64,000 nt of DNA from Gemella morbillorum (GTDB taxonomy: Bacteria; Bacillota; Bacilli; Staphylococcales; Gemellaceae): positions 930,001 to 994,000 of the forward strand of contig NZ_LS483440.1 in assembly GCF_900476045.1 (NCBI RefSeq), in the 5' to 3' direction. Below are positions 1-8,618 of this stretch, in pieces (within the stretch, counting starts at the first letter, position 1; each line of letters starts with the position of its first letter). A program made the translations under genes and the position numbers. Below the pieces are notes generated by a model that searched no databases, had not been told where the DNA came from, and saw only the letters and a program-made list of their open reading frames with translations.

Positions 1-451
1 TTACATAAGTATAGTGATCGAATAATTTATATCCTTCTTTATTATATTTAGCCGCTAAATATCTTTCCGCAAGAGCCATTCCTACTGCTGTAGAAATTCC
101 TTGCCCTAATGGTCCAGTAGTTGCATCAACACCTTTTGTATGTCCAAATTCTGGGTGCCCAGGAGTTTTAGAACCCCATTGTCTAAAGTTTTTAACTTCT
201 TCTAAAGATACATCCTCAAATCCTGATAAATGTAATAAAGAATAAAGCAGCATCGAACCATGACCTGCAGAAAGAACAAACCTATCTCTATTTATCCAAT
301 CTGTTTTTTTAGGATTTACTCTAAGGTGTTTAGCAAATAATGAATAAGCCATTGGCGCAGCTCCCATAACAACTCCAGGATGTCCTGATTTTGCTTTGTT
401 TATAGCATCAACACCTAATACCTTAATAGCGTTTACTGATTGTTGTGACAT
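1..451 (-). CDS. tkt: Transketolase, N-terminal part (cut by window start)
   Basis: Thiamine-diphosphate enzyme of the non-oxidative pentose phosphate pathway. The visible 150 residues begin [20 protein letters not shown] and carry the transketolase N-terminal signatures [14 protein letters not shown], the [19 protein letters not shown] diphosphate/sugar-binding block and the GPLGQGI loop. The ATG at 451-449 has an AGGAGGG ribosome site just upstream. The gene follows recR by only about 23 bases on the same strand. The rest, including the C-terminal domain, lies outside the window. Family identity is clear by sequence. Confidence 0.95.
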   Translation of the reverse strand, partial: MSQQSVNAIKVLGVDAINKAKSGHPGVVMGAAPMAYSLFAKHLRVNPKKTDWINRDRFVLSAGHGSMLLYSLLHLSGFEDVSLEEVKNFRQWGSKTPGHPEFGHTKGVDATTGPLGQGISTAVGMALAERYLAAKYNKEGYKLFDHYTYV

Positions 452-474
452 ATTAATGCCCTCCTAAATTATAA

Positions 475-1071
475 TTATAATTCTATTCTACCCGATATCG
501 CTCGCGATAATGTAACTTCATCTACATATTCAATATCACTTCCAAATGAAATACCTTGAGCAATTCTGGTAACTTTTATATTTGTATTTTTTAAATATCT
601 TGAAATAAAACTTGCTGTTCCTTCTCCTTCCGGCGAAGAATTTGTTGCCAAAATTATTTCTTTAACTGTCGTATCTTGTGCTCTTTCAAATAATGATTTG
701 ATATTTATATCCATCGGCCCGATACCATCCATAGGCGATATAAGACCATCTAAAACATGATAAAGTCCTCTATATTGTTGCATATTCTCCATAGCAACTA
801 GGTCATTATCATTGGCTACCACACATATAGTAGACTTATCTCTACTGTTATCAGAGCAAATATCACAAACATGTGTTTCACTAAGACGATGACAAATTTC
901 GCAGTTAGTAAGTTTTTCTTTTAAACCTTGTAGAGAATCTGCAAAATTTTTAATGTCATCATCGTGCATTTTTAATGTATGAAAAGCAAGACGAACTGCA
1001 GTTTTTCTCCCAATACCTGGTAGTAATGAATAACTATCTATTAAATCTAAAATTGGTTTAGGATAGTTCAT
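475..1071 (-). CDS. recR: Recombination mediator RecR
   Basis: RecR works with RecO/RecF to load RecA at gaps. The 198-residue length is typical. Visible are the N-terminal helix-hairpin-helix (LPGIGRKTAVRLAFHTL, about residues 17-33), a C4 zinc finger (Cys57, Cys60, Cys69, Cys72) and the Toprim segment beginning at ICVVANDNDL with the downstream SPEGEGTA block. It sits one base after ybaB in the conserved order dnaX-ybaB-recR, so it is almost certainly co-transcribed with them. Confidence 0.97.
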   Translation of the reverse strand: MNYPKPILDLIDSYSLLPGIGRKTAVRLAFHTLKMHDDDIKNFADSLQGLKEKLTNCEICHRLSETHVCDICSDNSRDKSTICVVANDNDLVAMENMQQYRGLYHVLDGLISPMDGIGPMDINIKSLFERAQDTTVKEIILATNSSPEGEGTASFISRYLKNTNIKVTRIAQGISFGSDIEYVDEVTLSRAISGRIEL

Positions 1072-1072
1072 C

Positions 1073-1390
1073 TTACAAACCTGGAATATTTAGTCCGTTA
1101 GTAAATCTTCCCATTGTATCTTCTTTAAGTTTATTTGATTTTTCTAACGCATCATTTACTGCTGTTAAGACCATATCTTGTAACATTTCGATATCATCTG
1201 GATCGACTACTTCTTCTTTAATTTTAATATCTAAAATTTTTCCATCTCCGTTAGCCACCGCAGTTACCATACCACCAGATACAGTTCCTTCTACAGTTTG
1301 ATCTTTAAGACTTTCTTGTGCAGCCATCATATCTTTTTGCATTTTTTGCATTTTTTTCATCATTTGCTGCATATTTCCCATTCCACGCAT
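1073..1390 (-). CDS. ybaB: YbaB/EbfC family nucleoid-associated protein
   Basis: A 105-residue YbaB/EbfC-type DNA-binding protein. The Met/Gln/Lys-rich N-terminus ([19 protein letters not shown]) forms the usual coiled arm, followed by the conserved core ([20 protein letters not shown]) and the C-terminal LNIPGL. An AGGAGGAT ribosome site lies before the ATG. Its place between dnaX and recR is the standard bacterial arrangement; the function in recombination or nucleoid structure is known only for relatives. Confidence 0.95.
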   Translation of the reverse strand: MRGMGNMQQMMKKMQKMQKDMMAAQESLKDQTVEGTVSGGMVTAVANGDGKILDIKIKEEVVDPDDIEMLQDMVLTAVNDALEKSNKLKEDTMGRFTNGLNIPGL

Positions 1391-1586
1391 TTTATTATCC
1401 TCCTAGTATCTTTATAATATAATTCTATTTAAATTTATGTTTATTGTCAATAATTTCCATCCTAGTCATAATGTTTAAATCTTTTACTATGATTGTATGA
1501 AAAATTTTTTACTAAAATAATTTATATACTTTATTTTATATCTTGCTTTTATAGCAACTATAGTAACTTCTTTAGTTAACTTGCTA

Positions 1587-3296
1587 TCAATTCTCAATTA
1601 TTATATCTTTAAAAAGTTGTTCTAGTTTTGATTCTTCTAATATCTCCTCAGTTAACAATTTTTCTTCAACCGCATCTTCAATATCTTCTATTTCCTGTAA
1701 TAATAGTTTATACTGATGTTCTTGAAGTACGTATATCTTATATTCTACCCCTATATAACGTGCAAATAACGTCTCTAAATATTGTTTATATTTCGAGTTT
1801 GGTGTCATTTTTATCATACTTTCTGCTTCAGTAGAGATTAATAATCCTCCCACTTTTGATGAGGCGACTAAAGTACAAGTTTTTAATAACTCTCTCATAG
1901 CTGTAACTTCACTATTGTTAGCACCTAAACTTTCTCTTATTATCTTATTAAAAACCCCTGCTGCATAATTAGTAAAAGTATCATTAGAAGTAGATAATAA
2001 ATCTAAAATTCTATTTTTATCTTTTATTACTACATCTTTAATATTTTCTTTAATATCATTATCCCAAGTTATATTTTTACTATCATTTTCGTTTTCAATA
2101 TGACCTTGACTTATTAATTTTGATTCACTAGTTTTATCAGCTTTAATATTAAAGTTAAATTGTTCAAGTTTATTTTCTAATATTTTAATTCTCTCTTCTA
2201 ATTCAAGAACTCGGGTATTATAAACAGAACTTTCTCTTGTAAATACTTCTTGACGTTCTGGTTGTATATTTTTTTCTTTTGAACAAATTTTCACAATACA
2301 AATTTGCATATAACTCATATACTCTGTTGAAAAACGAATATATTGCTCCGTCTGAGACAAGTATTCTATAATTTCATAGAAGTAATCAAATGATATAGTT
2401 CCTATAGCATCATCAAGCAGTTCAATGTTATAACCAGTATATGCTCTATCTTTTAAGTTTTTATAGACTATAACATCACGAGTAATATTTATTAAATCGT
2501 TAAGCAATAACTTTGTATCCTTTGCCTGTTCTACAAAATTATTATACATTAATAAAGAACCATTTATATCTCCTAAAATAAGTTTCTTATAAAACTCTAA
2601 TATCTCATTTTCTCCAATGGACGATGTTACTTCTAAAATGTTATTTAATGTAATTTTCTCTGAATAATTTGATACTTGATCTAATATACTGATTGCATCC
2701 CTTAGACCACCTTTAGCTAAGGTTGCAATTTTCTTTATTGCATCATCTTCAATATCTAGACGTTCATTTTCTGAGATATATTTTAATCTATCCACTAATT
2801 GTTCAACTGATAAATTTTTAAACTCAAATCTTTGGCATCTTGATAATATTGTTGCTGGTATTTTATGAATCTCAGTAGTAGCTAAAATAAAAATAACATG
2901 TGCTGGAGGTTCTTCTAAAGTTTTAAGCAGGGCATTAAAGGCTGCTGTGGTAAGCATATGTACTTCATCAATTATATAAACTTTATACTTCCCTTCACTT
3001 GGTAAAAATTTGATTGCTTCTTTTATATCACGAACTTCATCAACACCATTGTTACTTGCAGCATCAATTTCTATTATATCTACATTTTCTTTTTGATAGA
3101 CTTCATTTTTATTCACTTCATTAGCAAATATTTTCGCAATAGAAGTTTTACCCGTCCCTCTAGGACCGTAAAACAAGTACGCATGGCTAATTTGATTCTT
3201 TTCAATTGCATTTTTTAGTACTGAAACTATATGATTTTGACCTACAATATCATTAAATGTTTGTGGTCGATATTTTCTATATAAAGCCTGAAACAT
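1587..3296 (-). CDS. dnaX: DNA polymerase III subunit gamma/tau
   Basis: AAA+ clamp-loader subunit of the replicative polymerase. Walker A is GPRGTGKT (44-51), Walker B DEVH (110-113), sensor-1 ILATTEIHKIPATI and the SRC box (LSRCQRF) follow. The C-terminal 200 residues are the variable tau tail. Odd: the four-cysteine zinc module normally inserted between Walker A and the EIDAASNNG motif is missing; only FANEVNKNEVYQKENVDI separates them, about 15 residues shorter than Bacillus DnaX. The reading frame is otherwise intact. An A7 run (minus strand, 2269-2275) lies near the end of domain III. First gene of the dnaX-ybaB-recR group. Confidence 0.96.
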   Translation of the reverse strand: MFQALYRKYRPQTFNDIVGQNHIVSVLKNAIEKNQISHAYLFYGPRGTGKTSIAKIFANEVNKNEVYQKENVDIIEIDAASNNGVDEVRDIKEAIKFLPSEGKYKVYIIDEVHMLTTAAFNALLKTLEEPPAHVIFILATTEIHKIPATILSRCQRFEFKNLSVEQLVDRLKYISENERLDIEDDAIKKIATLAKGGLRDAISILDQVSNYSEKITLNNILEVTSSIGENEILEFYKKLILGDINGSLLMYNNFVEQAKDTKLLLNDLINITRDVIVYKNLKDRAYTGYNIELLDDAIGTISFDYFYEIIEYLSQTEQYIRFSTEYMSYMQICIVKICSKEKNIQPERQEVFTRESSVYNTRVLELEERIKILENKLEQFNFNIKADKTSESKLISQGHIENENDSKNITWDNDIKENIKDVVIKDKNRILDLLSTSNDTFTNYAAGVFNKIIRESLGANNSEVTAMRELLKTCTLVASSKVGGLLISTEAESMIKMTPNSKYKQYLETLFARYIGVEYKIYVLQEHQYKLLLQEIEDIEDAVEEKLLTEEILEESKLEQLFKDIIIEN

Positions 3297-3356
3297 ATAA
3301 TCCTCCTATATAAACTTAACTATATAATTATACCACATTTTATATATTACTTATAG

Positions 3357-3390
3357 TAAAAAAAGCATAGTAAAAATTATTCACTATACT
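3357..3390 (-). terminator. Rho-independent terminator after the small membrane gene
   Basis: On the minus strand, arms AGTATAGT (3390-3383) and ACTATGCT (3371-3364) pair over 8 bp with one G-U, followed by a seven-T run. It lies just after the 110-residue membrane protein gene and before dnaX. Confidence 0.75.
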
Positions 3391-3395
3391 TATTA

Positions 3396-3728
3396 CTAAA
3401 TATTAATTACAATAAAGTATACTATTACAACAAGGAAACATATACTACTCATTCCAAAACAAATATTTCCTACAATCTTACTATCTTTAGAATACTTCTC
3501 AATATTTTCTGGTAATTTTGCTTCTTCAAAACTAATATCGATACCATTAATCAAGTGAGCATTATCACCTCTTTTTATATATTTTCCTAAAACCAACAAA
3601 ATTATTCCAAAATATAGTACTGTCATCATAGCTCCAGTTGATATATATCTTTCAGGTAAAAAAAATAACAATAATGTCATTAATTCTATTGGTAATATTG
3701 TAATTAATAGTGCAGTACTTTTCTTCAT
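3396..3728 (-). CDS. Small membrane protein of unknown function
   Basis: A 110-residue protein I do not recognise. Three hydrophobic segments are visible (about residues 5-24, 33-50 and 88-108), with a charged loop (GDNAHLINGIDISFEEAKLPENIEKYSKDSK, roughly 54-84) between the second and third. No enzyme motif is seen. It has its own terminator and follows the potD terminator, so it is probably a single-gene unit. Function unknown. Confidence 0.75.
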   Translation of the reverse strand: MKKSTALLITILPIELMTLLLFFLPERYISTGAMMTVLYFGIILLVLGKYIKRGDNAHLINGIDISFEEAKLPENIEKYSKDSKIVGNICFGMSSICFLVVIVYFIVINI

Positions 3729-3793
3729 ATAATAATTCTCCCTTCTCTACTAGTTATATTTATTATACAACAAGGCGATTAGCTGTATCAACT

Positions 3794-3845
3794 ATAAAAA
3801 AAGATAAAGTAGATTTCACTTTTTATAAATAATCTACTTTATCTT
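3794..3845 (-). terminator. Terminator of the pot operon
   Basis: Perfect 15-bp stem: AAGATAAAGTAGATT at 3801-3815 pairs with AATCTACTTTATCTT at 3831-3845. Read on the minus strand the second arm is followed by a T run, placing it nine bases past the potD stop. Confidence 0.9.
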
Positions 3846-3853
3846 AATTCATA

Positions 3854-4930
3854 TTAATTTCTATTATTTATTTTAAATTTCAAGAATAAGTCATTGTATA
3901 ACTGAAGCATTGCTGGCGATAAATCTTCGTAAACTTCTGCTTTTCCTATACTACTTAAATCAGGATAGAACTGTTCATCAGAAGTAATATCTTCTGGTAA
4001 TAATTCTTTAGCTTTCTCATTTGGAGTAGCGTATCCTATGAATTTAGCATTTTGAGCTGCATTTTCTGGTCTAAGCATAAAGTTTATAAATTTATAAGCT
4101 GCATCTTCGTTTTTTGAAGTTTTAGGTATAACTATATTATCAAACCAAAGGTTTGTTCCTTCTTTAGGTACTGAATATACCATATTTTCATTTTCTGTCA
4201 TTATTGCTGATGCATCACCTGAAAAGACAACTGAAACCCAAGCTTCATTGTTAATCATTAGCATCTTTTTCTCATCAGCATTTATTGCTTTAACATTTTT
4301 ATGTAATAATTCTAATTTTTTCTCAGCTAAATTAAGATTAACTTCATTAGTATCATTTACAGAATTACCTTCAGATTGTAAAGCAATTCCCATCATTTCT
4401 CTTGCACCATCTATAAGAAGAATATTATTTTCTAAACGAGCGTCCCATAAGTCATCCCATTTTTCAAATTTCAAATCACTTGGAACTTTTGTCTTATTAT
4501 AAACTATTCCTAGTGTACCCCAAAAATATGGAACAGAGTATTCGTTGTTAGGATCAAAAGAAAGATTTATAAATTGTTTATCTATATTATCAAAACCTTC
4601 TATTTTACTATGATCTAGTTTTTTTAATAAATCTAATTTCTTCATTTTTTTAATCATATAATCTGAAGGTATAACTAAATCATAAGGTGTAGATCCTGAC
4701 TGTATTTTTGTTAGCATAGCCTCATTTGAATCGAAAGTTTCATAAACAACTTTTATTCCAGTTTCAGCTTCAAATTTTTTAATAAGCTCTGGATCAATAT
4801 ATTCCCCCCAGTTGAAAATTGTAAGAGTTTGTTTTTCTCCGCTACTTGAGCTATCAATGAAATCTCTACTGTATAATAAACCTAAGCAAATAACTAAGAT
4901 TGATAAAGCAGAAATAAGTAATTTTTTCAT
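3854..4930 (-). CDS. potD: Spermidine/putrescine ABC transporter substrate-binding protein PotD
   Basis: Extracytoplasmic polyamine-binding protein of 358 residues. It opens with a hydrophobic N-terminal segment (about residues 3-21) and continues with LTIFNWGEYIDPELIKKFE, YETFDSNEAMLTKI, YDLVIPSDYMI and VPYFWGTLGIVYN, all PotD hallmarks. No canonical lipobox is present: the only nearby Cys is preceded by VI (LVIC), so it is probably held by an uncleaved signal anchor, as I recall for streptococcal PotD. Last gene of potABCD, directly after potC. Confidence 0.96.
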   Translation of the reverse strand: MKKLLISALSILVICLGLLYSRDFIDSSSSGEKQTLTIFNWGEYIDPELIKKFEAETGIKVVYETFDSNEAMLTKIQSGSTPYDLVIPSDYMIKKMKKLDLLKKLDHSKIEGFDNIDKQFINLSFDPNNEYSVPYFWGTLGIVYNKTKVPSDLKFEKWDDLWDARLENNILLIDGAREMMGIALQSEGNSVNDTNEVNLNLAEKKLELLHKNVKAINADEKKMLMINNEAWVSVVFSGDASAIMTENENMVYSVPKEGTNLWFDNIVIPKTSKNEDAAYKFINFMLRPENAAQNAKFIGYATPNEKAKELLPEDITSDEQFYPDLSSIGKAEVYEDLSPAMLQLYNDLFLKFKINNRN

Positions 4931-4931
4931 A

Positions 4932-5732
4932 CTATCTTACCTCCCTTTTCAACTTACTTGTATTAATTATATAATATATAATTGCAGCAATTACAACAAA
5001 TAGAGTTAATACGGTTGATAATGCATTGATTTGTAAGTTTATTCCTTGTCTTGCCATTGAATAAATTTCTACTGATAGTGTTTGGAATCCATTACCAGTA
5101 ACGAAGAAAGTTACCGCAAAGTCATCAAGTGAATATGTTAGACCCATAAAGAACCCTGCTAGAATTCCGGGAGTAATATACGGAATAACGATTTTACTTA
5201 AAACTTGTGGATATGTTGCCCCAAGGTCAACAGCTGCATCAATTATAGATTTTGGCATCTCATATAATTTTGGTAGTACCATCAATACTACTATCGGTAT
5301 ACTAAAAGCTATATGTGATAGTAGAACTGACCAAAAACCTTGAATATTATCAATCCCTAACTGTTTTCCTATAAATGTAAACATAAGTAAGAATGAACAC
5401 CCAATTATTACGTCTGGACTCACAATTAAAATATTGTTACCAATTAAAAAACTATTTTTCTTTTTGTTAGATTTTAATGAGTATATACCTAATGCTCCTA
5501 AAGTTCCTAAAACAGCTGAAAATAATCCACATAGTAAAGCAACTACTAAAGTATTAATAACAATTACCATCATACGAGTATTTTCAAACAATTCTATATA
5601 GTGTTTCCACGAAAATCCTTCAAAATCAATCATTGTTTTTCCAGAGTTAAATGAATAATATGCTAAATAAACTAGAGGTATATATAATATTGCAAAAATA
5701 ACTATTAAATATAATTTTGAAGTTAATTTCAT
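4932..5732 (-). CDS. potC: Spermidine/putrescine ABC transporter permease PotC
   Basis: Inner-membrane permease with about six hydrophobic segments. The cytoplasmic EAA-type loop that docks the ATPase is visible as DAAVDLGATYPQVLSKIVIP followed by GILAGFFMGLTYSLDDFAV. Length 266 is typical for PotC. It shares one base with the potB stop and is followed by potD after one base, so translation is coupled along the operon. Confidence 0.95.
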   Translation of the reverse strand: MKLTSKLYLIVIFAILYIPLVYLAYYSFNSGKTMIDFEGFSWKHYIELFENTRMMVIVINTLVVALLCGLFSAVLGTLGALGIYSLKSNKKKNSFLIGNNILIVSPDVIIGCSFLLMFTFIGKQLGIDNIQGFWSVLLSHIAFSIPIVVLMVLPKLYEMPKSIIDAAVDLGATYPQVLSKIVIPYITPGILAGFFMGLTYSLDDFAVTFFVTGNGFQTLSVEIYSMARQGINLQINALSTVLTLFVVIAAIIYYIINTSKLKREVR

Positions 5733-6550
5733 TATTTTTTTCCTCCTGTAGTTACTTTATCTTTTGTATTTGTTAATACCATTATAATTCCCATTACAAC
5801 TATTAAGAATACAGCTATTGTAGATCCTAATCCCCAGTTTTGTGTAACAAGAAAATGCTCTTCAATAGCAGTACCCAAGTTAATAATCTTATTTCCTGCA
5901 ATAAGTCTTGTTATCATAAATAGAGATAATGCTGGAATAAATGTTACCTGTATTCCTGTTTTTACACCGTTAATACTTAAAGGAAATATAATCTTTCTAA
6001 ATGTAGTTTTAAAATCTGCCCCTAAGTCATATGAAGCTTCTATCAAGTTTCTATTAATTCCAACTACTGAGTTATAGATTGGTAATAACATAAATGGTAG
6101 GAATATGTAACTAGATACAAATACAAAACTAAATGAGTTGAATAATAAACTTTGCGTACCTATTCCTATATATTCTAAGAAACTATTAATTGTTCCATAT
6201 TCTCCAAATAATCCTAAGAACGCGTATGTTTTTAACAATATATTAATCCATGTCGGTAATATAATAAGTAAAAGTAGCAATTCGCTATATTTGCTTTTAC
6301 TAATTATAAAAGCTAAAGGATAACTTATTACTAAACAAATTAGAGTAATTAAAAAAGCATACCAAAAACTATAAAGCGTCATTAATACATATGTGCTACT
6401 AAAAAATACTTGATAGTTTGAAAGTGTAAAATTACCATTAATATCTCTAAAAGAATAATAAACAATCAGTAAAATTGGAAATACTACAAAAAGTAACATC
6501 CACATTACATATGGAATCATGAAAAGTGAGCGTGTTTTTTTATTAAACAT
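5732..6550 (-). CDS. potB: Spermidine/putrescine ABC transporter permease PotB
   Basis: Second membrane permease (272 residues) that pairs with PotC to form the polyamine channel. Hydrophobic segments span the protein and the EAA loop reads EASYDLGADFKTTFRKIIFP. It lies two bases after potA and overlaps potC by one base. Family assignment as the PotB rather than the PotC subunit follows operon order and the loop sequence. Confidence 0.95.
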   Translation of the reverse strand: MFNKKTRSLFMIPYVMWMLLFVVFPILLIVYYSFRDINGNFTLSNYQVFFSSTYVLMTLYSFWYAFLITLICLVISYPLAFIISKSKYSELLLLLIILPTWINILLKTYAFLGLFGEYGTINSFLEYIGIGTQSLLFNSFSFVFVSSYIFLPFMLLPIYNSVVGINRNLIEASYDLGADFKTTFRKIIFPLSINGVKTGIQVTFIPALSLFMITRLIAGNKIINLGTAIEEHFLVTQNWGLGSTIAVFLIVVMGIIMVLTNTKDKVTTGGKK

Positions 6551-6552
6551 TA

Positions 6553-7641
6553 TTATTCCTCCTCTTCATATGATTCTAAACGTGCGTCAAATTCTTCTTC
6601 TGTTTCTCCTGGTACCATGATATGTATTGCTTCAGGATCAAAGTTTAATCCGACAGCAGAACCAGGTTTTGCTTCTTTAGTTGAATGTACAATCCATTCG
6701 TTATATTGATCATCTAAACAACAAATTTCATAATGTACACCTCTAAATAGTTGAGTATCAACTACCACATTAATTTTCCCTTTTTCTGAAGAAGTAATTT
6801 CTAAATCTTCTGGTCTAATTACTACTTCTACTCGCTTATTTTTATCTAAACCAGCATCAACACATTCATATTGTTTTCCATAAATTTCTACTAAATAGTC
6901 ATCTATCATTACTGCATTAACGATATTAGATTCTCCTATAAAGTCAGCAACAAAGCGGTTAACTGGCTCATCATAAATATCAAGTGGCGTTCCGCTTTGT
7001 TCAATTTTCCCATCATTCATAACAAAGATATAATCACTCATTGCAAGAGCTTCTTCTTGATCGTGCGTAACATAAATAAAAGTAATTCCTGTTTGCTGTT
7101 GAAGTTCACGAAGTTCATATTGCATCTCTTGACGAAGTTTTAAATCAAGAGCAGACAAAGATTCATCAAGAAGGATAATCTCTGGTTCATTAACTATAGC
7201 TCGAGCTATAGCAACACGCTGTTTTTGACCACCACTCATCTCACTAATATCACGTTTTTCAAAATCAGTTAAGTTTACTTGTTTTAAAGCTTTTTTTACC
7301 TTTTTCTTAATAATTTCCCTTTTTTCATTTTTGATTTTTAAACCAAAGGCAACATTTTCGAAAACATTCATATGTGGGAACAATGCATAATCCTGAAACA
7401 CTGTATTAACCTGACGTTTATTTGCTGGTAATTCATTTACCACTTTTTCATCTAATAAAACATCCCCAGACGTTGGACTTAAAAATCCACCAATCAATTT
7501 CAGAATAGTACTTTTACCACAACCACTAGGCCCAAGTAAAGTATAAAATTTACCTTTTTCAATTTCTAAGTCTATATTTTTTAAAACTTTATTATTACCA
7601 AATGACATTGATACATCTTTAAACTCAACAATATTTGCCAT
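6553..7641 (-). CDS. potA: Spermidine/putrescine ABC transporter ATP-binding protein PotA
   Basis: ATPase driving polyamine import. Walker A is GPSGCGKST (37-45), the signature [14 protein letters not shown] and Walker [14 protein letters not shown] follow, then the H-loop [12 protein letters not shown]. Residues after about 235 form the TOBE-like regulatory domain ([10 protein letters not shown]). Length 362 is normal. First gene of potABCD. An imperfect inverted repeat lies between it and the upstream regulator gene, so it may be read both from its own promoter and through from the regulator. Confidence 0.96.
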   Translation of the reverse strand: MANIVEFKDVSMSFGNNKVLKNIDLEIEKGKFYTLLGPSGCGKSTILKLIGGFLSPTSGDVLLDEKVVNELPANKRQVNTVFQDYALFPHMNVFENVAFGLKIKNEKREIIKKKVKKALKQVNLTDFEKRDISEMSGGQKQRVAIARAIVNEPEIILLDESLSALDLKLRQEMQYELRELQQQTGITFIYVTHDQEEALAMSDYIFVMNDGKIEQSGTPLDIYDEPVNRFVADFIGESNIVNAVMIDDYLVEIYGKQYECVDAGLDKNKRVEVVIRPEDLEITSSEKGKINVVVDTQLFRGVHYEICCLDDQYNEWIVHSTKEAKPGSAVGLNFDPEAIHIMVPGETEEEFDARLESYEEEE

Positions 7642-7680
7642 TTTATTCTCCTCACATATAATAATATAATTAAATTAAGC

Positions 7681-7730
7681 AAGAGATTTGAATGTTATTT
7701 AATCTTTAATTAAGTAACCTTCATTCTCTT
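7681..7730 (-). terminator. Imperfect hairpin between regulator and potA
   Basis: AAGAGA (7681-7686) pairs with TCTCTT (7725-7730), with further A/T-rich partial pairing inside. The minus-strand side is followed by a T-rich but interrupted stretch. It could be a weak terminator or attenuator; there is no clean T run. Confidence 0.35.
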
Positions 7731-7732
7731 TG

Positions 7733-8278
7733 TTATAAATACGAATTTGTCGCTACTATCAATAATTCACAGACTTCGTCAAAAGGATTTGATAACCTAT
7801 GCTCTGATGTAGCTAAAAAATAAAAACTTTCATTCGATGATGCAATATACTCTTCATCACCTAGTTTTAATTTACATTTACCTTTTAAAACATAACATAG
7901 TGTTTCTGATTCCGATGGACTAAATGTCTTATAATTACTGTGTTTTTCTAGTCTAAGTATTAAAGATTCCATTTCTTTCTCATTAGATTCTGGAACAAGC
8001 CATGTTAATACATACCCTTCATCAGTTTCTTCATAACTAGTTTGATCTTCTAATGAATAATATACTTTTTGACTTGTACTTTCTTTATCAAAAAAGTCTT
8101 TTGGAGCACAACCCAACACTTCCAAAATATTAAAAAATGTTTCCATAGATGGTGATGCTAAATCACGTTCTACTTGTGAAATATATCCTTTACTTAAGTC
8201 GGTTCTTTCCCCAAGTTCTTCTTGAGTAAGATTTTTTTGAATTCTTAATCGTTTTAATCTTTCACCTATTGAATACAT
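7733..8278 (-). CDS. XRE-family regulator with C-terminal cupin domain
   Basis: Two-domain transcription regulator: an N-terminal helix-turn-helix (IGERLKRLRIQKNLTQEELGERTDLSKGYISQVERD region) and a C-terminal cupin (SESETLCYVLKGKCKLKLGDEEY) of the PuuR type that senses a small ligand. I start at the internal ATG at 8278, because AGGAG sits just upstream (8287-8283); this gives 181 residues, removing 14 unlikely ones. Lying directly upstream of potABCD on the same strand, it is most likely the polyamine-uptake regulator; that ligand is inferred from context. Confidence 0.9.
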   Translation of the reverse strand: MYSIGERLKRLRIQKNLTQEELGERTDLSKGYISQVERDLASPSMETFFNILEVLGCAPKDFFDKESTSQKVYYSLEDQTSYEETDEGYVLTWLVPESNEKEMESLILRLEKHSNYKTFSPSESETLCYVLKGKCKLKLGDEEYIASSNESFYFLATSEHRLSNPFDEVCELLIVATNSYL

Positions 8279-8338
8279 ATTTCTCCTTTCCATTATTTCT
8301 TTTAATTTATATTTAGGCATAATAAATTTTTAGTTTCA

Positions 8339-8515
8339 AAGTTTATTATAATTAAACTTATTGTCACTTTTGTTTACCTATATCTAACTTTTTGTAATTA
8401 AAGTTATACTTAATTAAACTTTAAGTTTAGTAATATTAAATCACAAGATATATAATACTATACTTTTGAATTAAAATCAAGATTAAATTAAATATTTTTA
8501 AACTTTTTGAAGTTT
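8339..8515. promoter_or_regulatory. Cluster of AAACTT/AAGTTT inverted repeats (candidate operators)
   Basis: Four inverted repeats built from the same half-site: AAGTTTA(n7)TAAACTT at 8339-8359, AACTTT(n8)AAAGTT at 8386-8405, AAACTT-T-AAGTTT at 8416-8428 and AAACTT(n4)AAGTTT at 8500-8515. The first encloses a minus-strand TATAAT that could be the -10 of the regulator promoter. The rest of 8279-8618 shows no gene. Binding by the neighbouring HTH-cupin protein is an inference. Confidence 0.55.
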
Positions 8516-8556
8516 TATAAGATCCTTATTTATCTTGCTTTTTACTTTATACAAAA

Positions 8557-8586
8557 TTGAAAATATTATATAATTATACTTATTAT
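8557..8586 (+). promoter_or_regulatory. Promoter of the plus-strand pseudouridine synthase gene
   Basis: TTGAAA (8557-8562) and TATTAT (8581-8586) with an 18-base spacer, about 33 bases before the start codon. Confidence 0.55.
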
Positions 8587-8618
8587 ATTATTAAGTATTC
8601 TAAATCAGAAGGAGAATT

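Noticed and set aside
1391-1586. SRP RNA gene near dnaX
   Set aside because: In some Bacilli the scRNA lies by dnaX, but the conserved SRP loop sequences are not in this gap.
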